Assembly (NCBI RefSeq): GCF_036181745.1
Contig: NZ_CP108080.1
Span: forward strand, 1,364,001-1,428,000
Direction of reading: 5' to 3'
Length of the DNA: 64,000 nt
Origin: Streptomyces sp. NBC_00259
GTDB lineage: Bacteria; Actinomycetota; Actinomycetes; Streptomycetales; Streptomycetaceae
Shown here piece by piece: positions 17,883 through 25,936 of this stretch. Below the pieces are notes generated by a model. The model was not told where the DNA came from. It did not search any database and saw only the letters and a list, made by a program, of their open reading frames with translations. Made by a program: the position numbers and the translations under genes. Numbering within the stretch: the stretch's first letter is position 1; each line of letters starts with the position of its first letter.

Positions 17883-18525
17883 GCATGCGCCCGTCGACGA
17901 GCGCGGCGGGCAGTGCGGGGAACGCCTCGGGGCCGTCGTCCGCGGTGAAGCGGTAGGGCTCGTCGGGCAGGACGACGAGATCGGCGCCGGCCGCGTTCAG
18001 CTCGTCGATCGGGATGCGCGGATAGCGTTCGGGGTGGCCTGCGTAGACGTTGTCGACACCGAGGCGGGCCAGCAGGTCGCCGGCGAACGTGTCACGGCCG
18101 AGGACCATCCAGGGCCGCCGCCAGACGGGCACCACGGCGCGCCGCGGCTCGGCCGGCTCGACCGCGGCCCAGGCGGCCTCGGCGTCGTCGAGCCAGCGCG
18201 GCCTGGGCACACCGCAGGCCCGCAGGACCCGTTCCAGCTCGGTGAAGGCCTGCGGCAGGGTCCGTACCTCGGTGACGAGGACTTCGAGGCCGGCGGCGCG
18301 CAGCGCGTCGAGGTCGGGGGCCCGGTTCTCCTCCTCGTTGGCGACGACGAGGTCCGGCCGGAGTGCGACGATCGCCTCCACGTCGGGGTTCTTGGTGCCG
18401 CCGATCCTGATCGCACCGGTGTCGGCGGGCCGGCTGCACCAGTCGGTGACCCCGGCCAGCAGCCCGGGGGCACTGACGGCGACGGCCTCGGTGAGCGAGG
18501 GCACCAGCGAGACGACGCGAGTCAC
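17821..18525 (-). CDS. BtuF-like cobalamin/metal-chelate binding protein
   Basis: 234 residues with the helical-backbone metal receptor fold: VVSLVPSLTEAV at the N-terminus, then GTKNPDVEAIVALRPDLVVA and GVDNVYAGHPERYPRI. It starts at GTG 18525 without any signal peptide, so it is probably cytoplasmic, unlike transporter-linked BtuF proteins. The start overlaps the stop of the XRE-cupin gene (GTGA), so the two are translationally coupled. The function may be sensing or carrying a corrinoid-like ligand; no transporter genes are adjacent. Confidence 0.82.
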   Translation of the reverse strand: MTRVVSLVPSLTEAVAVSAPGLLAGVTDWCSRPADTGAIRIGGTKNPDVEAIVALRPDLVVANEEENRAPDLDALRAAGLEVLVTEVRTLPQAFTELERVLRACGVPRPRWLDDAEAAWAAVEPAEPRRAVVPVWRRPWMVLGRDTFAGDLLARLGVDNVYAGHPERYPRIPIDELNAAGADLVVLPDEPYRFTADDGPEAFPALPAALVDGRMLTWYGPSLAAAPTELRAALR

Positions 18526-19073
18526 AGCCCGGTGGCCTCGATGTGGTCGGCGACGGCGACGACGACGAGACGCGTGCCGGGCCGGGTGGCACGCCACCGG
18601 TGGAGCACCCCGCCGGAGAGGAACAGGCTGTCGCCCTTCTCCAGCCGGTACGCCCGGCCCTCGGCCTCGACCTCCACGGCGCCGTCCACGAGGTACATCA
18701 GCTCGTCGTTGCGGTGCTGGCACTCTCCTCCGGCGTCCTGCTCGCCGGTCAACTCCACGCCGTGGAGCTGGTGGTGGCCGCGCACCAGGTGGCGCACGCC
18801 CGGTCCGGCGGCGAGGGTGTCCTCGTCCGCGCGGACGACGTCGACGACCCGGGCGGAGTCCGCGGCGGCCAGCAGCTCGGCACCGGTGGTCTCCAGGGCC
18901 TCGGCGACACGCTGGAGCGAGCGCATGCTGGGGCGCGCCCGCTCGTTCTCGATCTGGCTGAGGAAGGGCACGGAAAGGCCGCTGCGCTCCGCGACGGCGG
19001 CGAGCGTCAGATCCAGGGCCCTGCGCCGTCGACGGACGGCGGAGCCGACGCGGAGTGTTTCCTTGTCTCCCAT
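18522..19073 (-). CDS. XRE-family regulator with cupin domain
   Basis: 183 residues: an HTH_XRE domain (VGSAVRRRRRALDLTLAAVA, then SGLSVPFLSQIENERARPS; about 8-65) and a C-terminal cupin_2 barrel (about 105-175; ELMYLVDGAVEVEAEGRAYR). This architecture usually regulates small-molecule metabolism, with the cupin as sensor. It overlaps the BtuF-like gene by 4 bp and is probably the first gene of that pair. Confidence 0.92.
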   Translation of the reverse strand: MGDKETLRVGSAVRRRRRALDLTLAAVAERSGLSVPFLSQIENERARPSMRSLQRVAEALETTGAELLAAADSARVVDVVRADEDTLAAGPGVRHLVRGHHQLHGVELTGEQDAGGECQHRNDELMYLVDGAVEVEAEGRAYRLEKGDSLFLSGGVLHRWRATRPGTRLVVVAVADHIEATGL

Positions 19074-19154
19074 GACCTGATGTCCCTCCCTCCACTCTGT
19101 ACCTTACGCACGTTCCCGGCACGGCAACCCACTGTTGTCACTGGAGTAACGACA

Positions 19155-19185
19155 AGGGCCCTGCCACGGAGTGTGACAGGGCCCT
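19155..19185 (-). terminator. Terminator of betaine transporter operon
   Basis: AGGGCCCTGCCAC (19155-19167) pairs with GTGACAGGGCCCT (19173-19185), one mismatch, 5-base loop. It begins about 25 bp beyond the stop of the permease/binding protein gene. Confidence 0.75.
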
Positions 19186-19209
19186 CACCGGTGGGGGGAT
19201 TCATGTGGT

Positions 19210-21834
19210 CTACTGCGGTGCCAGCCGGTCCACGATGCCGGGGTTCTTCGCCATCCAGGCCTTGACGGCCTCTTCCTCGTGGCCGGTGCCGCGCTTCTGG
19301 ATCTCGTTCTCCAGACCGGCGAGCTGCTGCTCGCTCAGACGGAAGTCCTTGAGCCACTTCGTGAGCTGCGGGTACTGCTCCGGGAACGCCTTGCTCGCGA
19401 CGGTGTGGATGCGGTCGCCCTCACCGAAGAGCTTCTTCGGGTCCTTCAGCTTGGTCAGCCCGTACTCGCTGTAGGCCCAGTGCGGGGTCCACAGCATGAC
19501 CGCGATCGGCTCCTTCTTCGCGTACGCCCGCTTCAGCTCGGCGAGCATGCCGGGCGTGGAACTGTCGACGACCTCGAACTCCTTGTCCAGCCCGTAGCCG
19601 GGCAGGACGTCGTTCTTCAGGATGTTCATGGTCTCGGTGCCGGGCTCGATGCCGACGACGCGGCCCTTGAACTCGCCGCTGCGGCCCTTGAGGTCCTCCA
19701 GCGAGTCCACGCCCTCGACGTACGAGGGGACCGCGATCTCCAGGGACGTCGGCCCGTACCAGGAACCGATGTCGGTGAGCTTGTCACCGTACTTGTCCCA
19801 GTACTTCTTCTGGGTGCTCGGCAGCCAGCCGTCGAACTGGACGTCGATCTGCCCGCGGGACAGCGCCGTGTACATGGGGCCGACCTCGAACTGCTTGAGG
19901 TTCATCGTGTACCCGCGCTCCTCGAGGACCGCCTTCCACAGATAGGTGGCGGCGATGTCCTCCTCCCACGGGAACCAGGCGACGTTCAGGGCGCGCTCGC
20001 GCTCGTCCTCGCCTCCTTTGGCCGGCTTGCCGGCCTTGGCGACCGGGGTCCACTTGTCGGCGAGGCCCGGGTTCTCCTCGAGCCACGCGCGGACGGCGTC
20101 CTGCTCCTTGCCCTTGCCGGTCTCCTGGATCTTCGCCTCGAGACCGGTGAGCTGCTCCTCCGTCATCTTGAAGCTCTTCAGCCACTTGCCGACCTGCGGG
20201 TTCTCCTCGGAGAACCCCTTGCGGGCCAGGGTGTGGATGCCGTCGCCCTTGCCCCAGGTGCCCTTCGGGTCCTTGAGCTTCTTCAGGTCGTACGCGCTGT
20301 ACGCCCAGTGCGGCGACCACAGGGTGGTGACGATGGGCTCCTTCTTGTCGTACGCCCGCTTCAGCTCGGCGAGCATGCCGGGCGTGGAGCCGTCGACGAC
20401 CTCGAACTCGCCCTCCAGGCCGTACTCCTTGAGGACCTTGTCCTTGAGGATGCCCATCATTCCGGCGCTCGGCTCGATGCCGACGATGCGGCCCTTGAAC
20501 CGGTCCGCCTTGCCCTTGAGGTCGTCGAGGGAGTCGACGCCCTTCACGTACGAGGGCACGGACAGCTCCAGGGAGGTGGGGCCGTACCAGGAGCCCATGT
20601 CCTCCAGCTTGTCCTGGTACTTGTCCCAGTACTGGGCGTGGGTGACGGGCAGCCAGGAGTCGGTCTGGAAGTCGATCTGACCGCCGGCGAGACCGGTGTA
20701 GAGCGAACCGGCCTCCAGCTGCTTGGCGTCGACCTCGAAGCCGCGCTGCTCCAGCATCTCCTTCCAGAGGAAGGTGGAGGCGATGCCCTCGTCCCACGGG
20801 ATGTAGCCGAGGGAGACCTTCTTGCCCTGGCCCACGTTCGTGGCGTCGGAGGCGTCGGCGGACTTGGGGCCGCCGAAGAGGCCCATGCCGCCCGCGACGA
20901 GCGCGAGGATGACGACGCCCACGACGGCGACGACGGGCTGGGGGCGGTGGTTCCAGATCTTCAGGCCACCGGTCAGGGCCTTCGCCCTGGCGAGGGCCCG
21001 ACGGCCGAGCGGCGAGACCTGGCGGCCCAGCGCACCGGTCATCCGGTCCAGGTACATGGCGAGGATGACGATGGAGATACCGGCCTCGAAGCCGAGGCCG
21101 ATGTCGACATTGCCGATGGCGCGGTAGACGGCGCCGCCGAGACCGCCGCCGCCGACCATTCCGGCGATGACCACCATGGACAGGCCCAGCATGATCACCT
21201 GGTTGATGCCGGCCATGATCGTGGGCAGGGCGAGTGGCAGCTGCACCCGGACCAGCGTGTTGCGCGGCGTCGTGCCGAACGCCTCGGCGGCCTCCACCAG
21301 CTCCTTGTCGACCTGGCGGATACCGAGTTCGGTCATCCGCACGCCGGGCGGCAGGGCGAAGACGATGGTGGCGATGATGCCGGGCACCACGCCGACGCCG
21401 AAGAAGATGATGCCGGGGATCAGATAGACCATGGCGGGCATGGTCTGCATGAAGTCCAGGACCGGCCGGGTCACGGCGCTGACGGTCTTGGAACGGGACG
21501 CCCAGATGCCGAGCGGGATCGCGATCACCAGCGTGACGATCGTGGCGACGAGTACCAGCGAGAGGGTCGACATGGCGTCGTCCCACAGCTCGACGGAGTC
21601 GATCAGGGCGAAGCCGGCGAACGCGAGTCCGCCGGCGAGGAGTCCGCGCAGCCACCAGGCCACGACCGCGAGGATGCCCGCGAAGAGCAGCGGCTCCGGC
21701 GCGGACAGCACCGCGTCGATGCCGTCGTACATCCCGGTGACGACGGAGCTGATGGCGTCGAACAGCCAGGACAGATGGGACTGGAGCCAGTCGACACCGC
21801 TGTCGACCCAGTCGCCCAGGTGCAGCCTAGGCAC
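19210..21834 (-). CDS. Glycine betaine ABC permease fused to two binding domains
   Basis: 874 residues from GTG 21834. Residues about 30-290 form an OpuAB/ProW-type permease (EAA-loop region EAAEAFGTTPRNTLVRVQLP), with a further membrane helix near 300-325. Two OpuAC-type substrate-binding domains follow: about 337-600 (LGYIPWDEGIASTFLWKEML) and 613-874 (VAWFPWEEDIAATYLWKAVL). The Trp-rich pockets for quaternary ammonium ligands are present in both. The two binding domains are offset by exactly 828 bp, with a 40-bp identical tract (19521-19560 = 20349-20388), showing recent duplication or gene conversion. It imports osmoprotectants at the membrane with the ATPase encoded just upstream (8-bp overlap). 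Confidence 0.93.
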   Translation of the reverse strand: MPRLHLGDWVDSGVDWLQSHLSWLFDAISSVVTGMYDGIDAVLSAPEPLLFAGILAVVAWWLRGLLAGGLAFAGFALIDSVELWDDAMSTLSLVLVATIVTLVIAIPLGIWASRSKTVSAVTRPVLDFMQTMPAMVYLIPGIIFFGVGVVPGIIATIVFALPPGVRMTELGIRQVDKELVEAAEAFGTTPRNTLVRVQLPLALPTIMAGINQVIMLGLSMVVIAGMVGGGGLGGAVYRAIGNVDIGLGFEAGISIVILAMYLDRMTGALGRQVSPLGRRALARAKALTGGLKIWNHRPQPVVAVVGVVILALVAGGMGLFGGPKSADASDATNVGQGKKVSLGYIPWDEGIASTFLWKEMLEQRGFEVDAKQLEAGSLYTGLAGGQIDFQTDSWLPVTHAQYWDKYQDKLEDMGSWYGPTSLELSVPSYVKGVDSLDDLKGKADRFKGRIVGIEPSAGMMGILKDKVLKEYGLEGEFEVVDGSTPGMLAELKRAYDKKEPIVTTLWSPHWAYSAYDLKKLKDPKGTWGKGDGIHTLARKGFSEENPQVGKWLKSFKMTEEQLTGLEAKIQETGKGKEQDAVRAWLEENPGLADKWTPVAKAGKPAKGGEDERERALNVAWFPWEEDIAATYLWKAVLEERGYTMNLKQFEVGPMYTALSRGQIDVQFDGWLPSTQKKYWDKYGDKLTDIGSWYGPTSLEIAVPSYVEGVDSLEDLKGRSGEFKGRVVGIEPGTETMNILKNDVLPGYGLDKEFEVVDSSTPGMLAELKRAYAKKEPIAVMLWTPHWAYSEYGLTKLKDPKKLFGEGDRIHTVASKAFPEQYPQLTKWLKDFRLSEQQLAGLENEIQKRGTGHEEEAVKAWMAKNPGIVDRLAPQ

Positions 21835-22912
21835 TGGCGCTCACCTGCTTCGGCAGCCGGCGGACCGGGTTGTCGCAGGGCACGGGTTCGCCCGCCTCGT
21901 CACCGACGAAGCCGATCAGCCGGGACTGCGGTACGACACCGACGACCTCGCCCTCGGCGTTCCTCACCGCCACGGGGTGCGGGACGCGCGCGCTGACGGC
22001 GCACAGGTCCGCGACGAGGGTGTCGGTGGTGACGCTCTCACAGCCGCAGTCCGCCGCCTCGGGGCGCTGCGGATCGGTCATCACGGCGGCGGCCGTCAGC
22101 ACCCGGGAGCGGTCCACGTCCTGGATGAACGAGGTCACGTAGTCGTTGGCGGGACGGACCAGGATGTCCTCGGCGGTGCCGAACTGCACGATCCGGCCGT
22201 CGCGCATCACCGCGATGCGGTCCCCGAGGCGCATGGCCTCGTTGAGGTCGTGCGTGATGAAGACGATCGTCTTCTTCAGCCGCTTCTGCAGTTCGAGCAG
22301 CTGGTCCTGCATGTCGCGTCGGATCAGCGGGTCGAGGGCGCTGAAGGACTCGTCCATCAGCAGCAGGTCGGCGTCGGTGGCGAGCGCACGGGCGAGGCCG
22401 ACACGCTGCTGCATACCGCCCGAGAGCTCGTCCGGCCAGGACTTCTCCCAGCCGCCCAGGCCGGCCAGCTCCAGGGCCTCGGCGGCCCGGCGCTCACGCT
22501 CGGCGCGCGCGACACCCTGGACCTCCAGGCCGTAGCCGGCGTTCTCCAGGACGCTGCGGTGGGGGAACAGCGCGAAGTGCTGGAACACCATGCTGATCTT
22601 GGTGGAGCGTACGGTGCGCAGCTCGCGCGCACTGAGGGCGGTCAGGTCCTGGCCGTCGAAGAGGACGCGTCCGGCGGTCGGCTCCAGCAGCCCGTTGAGC
22701 ATCCGCAGCAGCGTGGACTTTCCGGATCCCGAAAGACCCATGACGACGAAGATCTGACCCGGTTCGACCGCGAACGAGGCGTCGATCACCGCTGCAGTCG
22801 TTCCGTCGGCGCGGAGCTCGTCGCGGTCGGCGCCGCTTTCGAGCCTGCCTACCGCCTCATCGGGTCGTCGGCCGAACACCTTGTACAAGTGCTCGGCTTG
22901 CAGCCTGGACAC
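21827..22912 (-). CDS. Glycine betaine/proline ABC transporter ATP-binding protein
   Basis: 361 residues from GTG 22912 (GAGG 5 bases upstream); GTG 22918 is possible. ProV/OpuAA pattern: LQAEHLYKVFGRRPDEAV, Walker A GLSGSGKSTLLRMLNG, signature ELSGGMQQRVGLARAL, Walker B DLLLMDESFSALDP, and H-loop FITHDLNEAM. A C-terminal CBS-like segment (about 270-350), typical of osmotically or nucleotide-controlled OpuA ATPases, is present. It is the first gene of the operon; its stop overlaps the permease start by 8 bp. Confidence 0.94.
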   Translation of the reverse strand: MSRLQAEHLYKVFGRRPDEAVGRLESGADRDELRADGTTAAVIDASFAVEPGQIFVVMGLSGSGKSTLLRMLNGLLEPTAGRVLFDGQDLTALSARELRTVRSTKISMVFQHFALFPHRSVLENAGYGLEVQGVARAERERRAAEALELAGLGGWEKSWPDELSGGMQQRVGLARALATDADLLLMDESFSALDPLIRRDMQDQLLELQKRLKKTIVFITHDLNEAMRLGDRIAVMRDGRIVQFGTAEDILVRPANDYVTSFIQDVDRSRVLTAAAVMTDPQRPEAADCGCESVTTDTLVADLCAVSARVPHPVAVRNAEGEVVGVVPQSRLIGFVGDEAGEPVPCDNPVRRLPKQVSASA

Positions 22913-23229
22913 ATACACCTCACGCGTTGAACCGAAAAACGGCCCGCATCCCCCGCCGGCGGGCCGTGGAGCGGGCGGGTTCGGCCCGCTTCCCCGGGGT
23001 CGCATCGGTTGAAGGCGCAACGGGGTCCGCTCCGGCGACGCGCCTGCCCCGGCGCTACGGGGCCAAACGCGAGAGTGATCCAGTTCACGCGGGCGACACC
23101 GGGCGGCCACGAAGGCACCGTCCGCGTGGCCGGGCCCGGTGTCGGTGGGCCGGGCCCGGTGTCGGTGGGCCGGGCCGGGTGGCGGTGAGGCCGGGCCCGG
23201 TGTCGGTGGGGTGCGGCATCATTCGGACT
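22913..23229. other. Divergent intergenic region, betaine operon / exonuclease
   Basis: 317 bp between divergent genes with no credible coding sequence. It must contain both promoters. A partial dyad, GTGATCCAGTTCAC, lies at about 23074-23087, and a four-copy 20-bp repeat fills 23128-23208. No clear -35/-10 pair was recognised. Confidence 0.6.
23128..23208. repeat. Four tandem copies of a 20-bp repeat
   Basis: Unit GGCCGGGCCCGGTGTCGGTG at 23128-23147, 23148-23167, 23168-23187 (degenerate) and 23189-23208, with one extra base before the last. It ends 21 bp before the exonuclease start and so overlaps that gene's promoter or leader. Each unit contains the palindrome CCGGGCCCGG. Confidence 0.9.
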
Positions 23230-24165
23230 GTGACGCGACGCCTGATGCTCCTCGACACCGCTTCCCTCTACTTCCGTGCGTACTACGGGGTCCCGGACTC
23301 CGTGCGCGCGCCCGACGGCACTCCGGTCAACGCGGTGCGCGGGCTGCTCGAATTCATCACCCGGCTGGTCCAGGACCATCACCCGGACGACCTGGTGGCC
23401 TGCATGGACGCGGACTGGCGGCCGCACTGGCGGGTGGAGCTGATCCCTTCGTACAAGGCGCACCGGGTGGCGGAGGAGACCGAGACGGGCCCGGACGAGG
23501 AGGAGATCCCGGACACGCTGTCGCCGCAGGTCCCGGTCATCGAGGACGTGCTGGACGCGTTCGGCATCGCCCGCGTCGGTGTCGCGGGGTACGAGGCGGA
23601 CGACATCATCGGCACCCTCACCGGCCGCGCACCGGGCCCGGTCGACATCGTCACCGGCGACCGCGACCTGTACCAGCTGGTGGACGACGCCCGGGGGATC
23701 CGGGTGCTCTATCCGCTCAAGGGCGTCGGTCTGATGCAGACCACGGACGAGGCGGTGCTGCGCGAGAAGTACGGCGTGGACGGCCCGGGGTACGCGGATC
23801 TGGCCCTGCTGCGCGGAGACCCGAGCGACGGGCTCCCGGGGGTCCCGGGCATCGGCGAGAAGACGGCGGCGAAGCTGCTGGCCACGTACGGGGACCTGGC
23901 CGGGATCATGGCCGCCGTGGACGACCCGGGCTCGAAGCTCACTCCGTCGCAGCGCAAGCGGCTGGACGAGTCGCGCGCCTATGTGGCGGTCGCGCCGAAG
24001 GTGGTGCGGGTCGCCGGCGACGTGGCGGTGCCCGCCTTCGACCCGGCGCTGCCGAAGGAGCCGCGGGACCCGGCCCGGCTGGAGGAGCTGGCTCTGCGCT
24101 GGGGCCTCGGACGGGCCGTGTCCCGGCTGCGGACGGAGCTGGCGGCCGCGAGTTCCACCGACTGA
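23230..24165 (+). CDS. 5'-3' exonuclease (PolA N-domain-like)
   Basis: 311 residues from GTG 23230. The FEN/PIN metal-site acidic residues appear in order: LLDTASLYFRAYYG, CMDADWRPHWR, GYEADDIIGTL, and DIVTGDRDLYQLV. A helix-3-turn-helix (PGVPGIGEKTAAKLLATYG, about 200-225) binds duplex DNA. It is a stand-alone relative of the flap-nuclease domain of DNA polymerase I, with normal length, acting in repair or primer removal. The longer upstream open frame lies in repeat DNA and is not real. Confidence 0.93.
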   Translation: MTRRLMLLDTASLYFRAYYGVPDSVRAPDGTPVNAVRGLLEFITRLVQDHHPDDLVACMDADWRPHWRVELIPSYKAHRVAEETETGPDEEEIPDTLSPQVPVIEDVLDAFGIARVGVAGYEADDIIGTLTGRAPGPVDIVTGDRDLYQLVDDARGIRVLYPLKGVGLMQTTDEAVLREKYGVDGPGYADLALLRGDPSDGLPGVPGIGEKTAAKLLATYGDLAGIMAAVDDPGSKLTPSQRKRLDESRAYVAVAPKVVRVAGDVAVPAFDPALPKEPRDPARLEELALRWGLGRAVSRLRTELAAASSTD

Positions 24166-24173
24166 GGTGTTAA

Positions 24174-24189
24174 CTTAGGCAAGCCTAAG
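24174..24189. promoter_or_regulatory. Iron box (DmdR/IdeR-type operator)
   Basis: CTTAGGC-AA-GCCTAAG is a perfect 7-bp inverted repeat (24174-24189), inside TTAACTTAGGCAAGCCTAAGC-like sequence (24170-24190), close to the DtxR/IdeR/DmdR1 consensus TTAGGTTAGGCTAACCTAA. It ends 27 bp upstream of the siderophore-interacting protein gene, so that gene is expected to be repressed by iron. Confidence 0.92.
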
Positions 24190-24216
24190 CATCTACAGTC
24201 AGCAGGGGAGACCGCC

Positions 24217-25053
24217 GTGGCAGAGACACCCGCACGAAAGGCACCGCAGGTCCACGAGGCGCGGGTCCTGCGTACGGAACGGATCACGCCGCACATGGTG
24301 CGTCTCGTGCTGGGCGGCGAAGGGCTGGCGTCCTTCGGCACGGACGGGTTCACCGACCACTACGTGAAGGTCGTCTTTCCGGTGCCGGGAGTGACGTACC
24401 CCGAGCCGTTCGACATGACCCGGATCCGTGAGGAGCTCCCTCGCGACCAGTGGCCCAGCAACCGCACGTACACGGTGCGTTCGTGGGACCCGGTCCACCG
24501 CGAGCTGGTGATCGACTTCGTGGTCCACGGCGACGAGGGACTCGCGGGCCCGTGGGCGGCCCGCGTCCGGCCCGGCGAGACCGTACGACTGCTCGGTCCC
24601 GGCGGCGGTTACGCGCCGGACCCGGCGGCGGACTGGCATCTGCTGGCGGGCGACGAGAGCGCTCTCCCGGCGATCGCGGCGGCACTGGAGCAGATGCCGG
24701 TGGGCGCGGTGGTCCACGCCTTCGTGGAGATCTCCGGGCCCGAGGAGGAGCAGAAGATCACGACCCCGGACGGAGTCACGGTCACCTGGCTCCACCGTGG
24801 TGCCCGCCCCTGCGGCGAACCGCTGATCGCGGCGGTGCGCGAGCTGGAGTTCCCCGCGGGCGACGTGCACGCGTTCGTCCACGGCGAGGCGGGAGCGGTG
24901 AAGGAACTGCGCCGGTACCTCCGCCTGGAGCGGGGCATTCCGCTGACGCGGCTCTCCATCTCGGGCTACTGGCGCCTCGGCAAGTCGGACGAGGCCTGGC
25001 GCGCGATCAAGCGCGAGTGGAACGCGGAGGTGGAGCGGGAGCAGGAGGGGTGA
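24217..25053 (+). CDS. Siderophore-interacting protein (FAD ferric reductase)
   Basis: 278 residues from GTG 24217 (AGGGGAG six bases upstream). SIP family: the FAD motif SNRTYTVRSWD (about 88), the NAD(P)-binding region HLLAGDESALPAI, and the C-terminal SGYWRLGKSDEAWR. These cytoplasmic flavoproteins reduce Fe(III)-siderophores to release iron. The upstream iron box supports iron-starvation expression. It is a single-gene unit; no siderophore synthesis or uptake genes are nearby. Confidence 0.95.
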   Translation: MAETPARKAPQVHEARVLRTERITPHMVRLVLGGEGLASFGTDGFTDHYVKVVFPVPGVTYPEPFDMTRIREELPRDQWPSNRTYTVRSWDPVHRELVIDFVVHGDEGLAGPWAARVRPGETVRLLGPGGGYAPDPAADWHLLAGDESALPAIAAALEQMPVGAVVHAFVEISGPEEEQKITTPDGVTVTWLHRGARPCGEPLIAAVRELEFPAGDVHAFVHGEAGAVKELRRYLRLERGIPLTRLSISGYWRLGKSDEAWRAIKREWNAEVEREQEG

Positions 25054-25078
25054 CCGCCCCGGCCTGAGGGCTCTGCAC

Positions 25079-25147
25079 GTGAGGGCTGCCCGCCCTCGGC
25101 GGTACGTGAGGGCTGCCCGTCCTCGGCGGTAGGTGAGGGCTGCCCGT
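25079..25147. repeat. 27-bp tandem repeat, 2.5 copies
   Basis: GTGAGGGCTGCCCGYCCTCGGCGGTAS units at 25079-25105 and 25106-25132, plus a partial at 25133-25147, with a more diverged half-copy before them. The repeat lies in the 298-bp gap between the siderophore protein gene and sigK; I see no gene there. The unit contains GAGGGC and GCCCTC-like arms and may form hairpins that act as a terminator. Confidence 0.85.
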
Positions 25148-25351
25148 GCCCGGGCTCCCTCGACTGCCTGTGGCCCCCTGTTTCCCCTCCGGCGTGCCCT
25201 CCCCCACGGCCCCTTTCCCGCCCCGCATGCCGTCGCCGCGCGCGCCGAGCCGCCGACGCGAGAAACACGCAGGTAAAAACTTTCGCCGGACAGCAGTCAG
25301 GACGCGCTTCCGTTCCGTATATGGAAGGTGAGTGCGGGCGAGGGGAGAGCG

Positions 25352-25936
25352 GTGAAGGAAGCGATACGCATCACAGGGGCACCACCTGCGGGGCCGGGAC
25401 TCGACGAGTTGCTCGTCCGGGTGGCGCGCGGCGACCAGGCGGCGTTCTCCCGGGTGTACGACGCGGTCTCGGGTCCCGTACTCGGCGTCGTACGCGGCGT
25501 GTTGCGCGATCCGGCGCAGTCCGAGGAGGTCACCCAGGAGGTGCTCGTCGAGCTGTGGCGCACCGCCGCGCGCTATCAGCCCTCCCGTGGCTCCGCGCTG
25601 ACCTGGACCCTCACCCTCGCCCACCGTCGCGCCGTGGACCGGGTACGCTCCGCCCAGGCCGCGGTGGAGCGCGAGCAGAAGGCCGCGCGGCTCGGCGGGA
25701 CGCCGGCGTTCGACGATGTCGTCGAGCAGGTCGCGGCCCGGCTCGAACGGGAGCAGGTACGGCGCTGTCTGCGCACGCTGACCGAGCTCCAGCGCCAGTC
25801 GGTGACCCTCGCCTACTACCGCGGGCTCGCCTACCGCGAGGTGGCGGAACTGCTGTCGGTGCCGCTGGGCACCGTGAAGACCCGTATGCGCGACGGACTG
25901 ATCCGTCTGCGCGACTGCCTGGGGGTGAACGCATGA
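25352..25936 (+). CDS. sigK: ECF RNA polymerase sigma factor, SigK type
   Basis: About 194 residues. GTG 25352 has AGGGGAG 4 bases upstream; GTG 25328 is in frame but has no properly spaced site. Region 2 (YDAVSGPVLGVVRGVLRDPA, then EEVTQEVLVELWRTA) and region 4 (LTELQRQSVTLAYYRGLAYR, then VAELLSVPLGTVKTRMRDGL) are complete. The stop overlaps the start of the anti-sigma gene (ATGA), the standard SigK-RskA arrangement. In mycobacteria this pair responds to redox conditions through a cysteine pair in SigK; here the known CXXC is not obvious. Confidence 0.93.
   Translation: MKEAIRITGAPPAGPGLDELLVRVARGDQAAFSRVYDAVSGPVLGVVRGVLRDPAQSEEVTQEVLVELWRTAARYQPSRGSALTWTLTLAHRRAVDRVRSAQAAVEREQKAARLGGTPAFDDVVEQVAARLEREQVRRCLRTLTELQRQSVTLAYYRGLAYREVAELLSVPLGTVKTRMRDGLIRLRDCLGVNA

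Noticed and set aside
18526..19122. N-terminal extension of the BtuF-like protein up to 19122
   Set aside because: The extended region is the XRE-cupin gene in another frame; homology starts at GTG 18525.
19279..21996. 905-codon plus-strand frame opposite the betaine permease/binding protein
   Set aside because: Shadow of an 874-residue protein with strong homology; Val/Leu/Glu-rich artefact.
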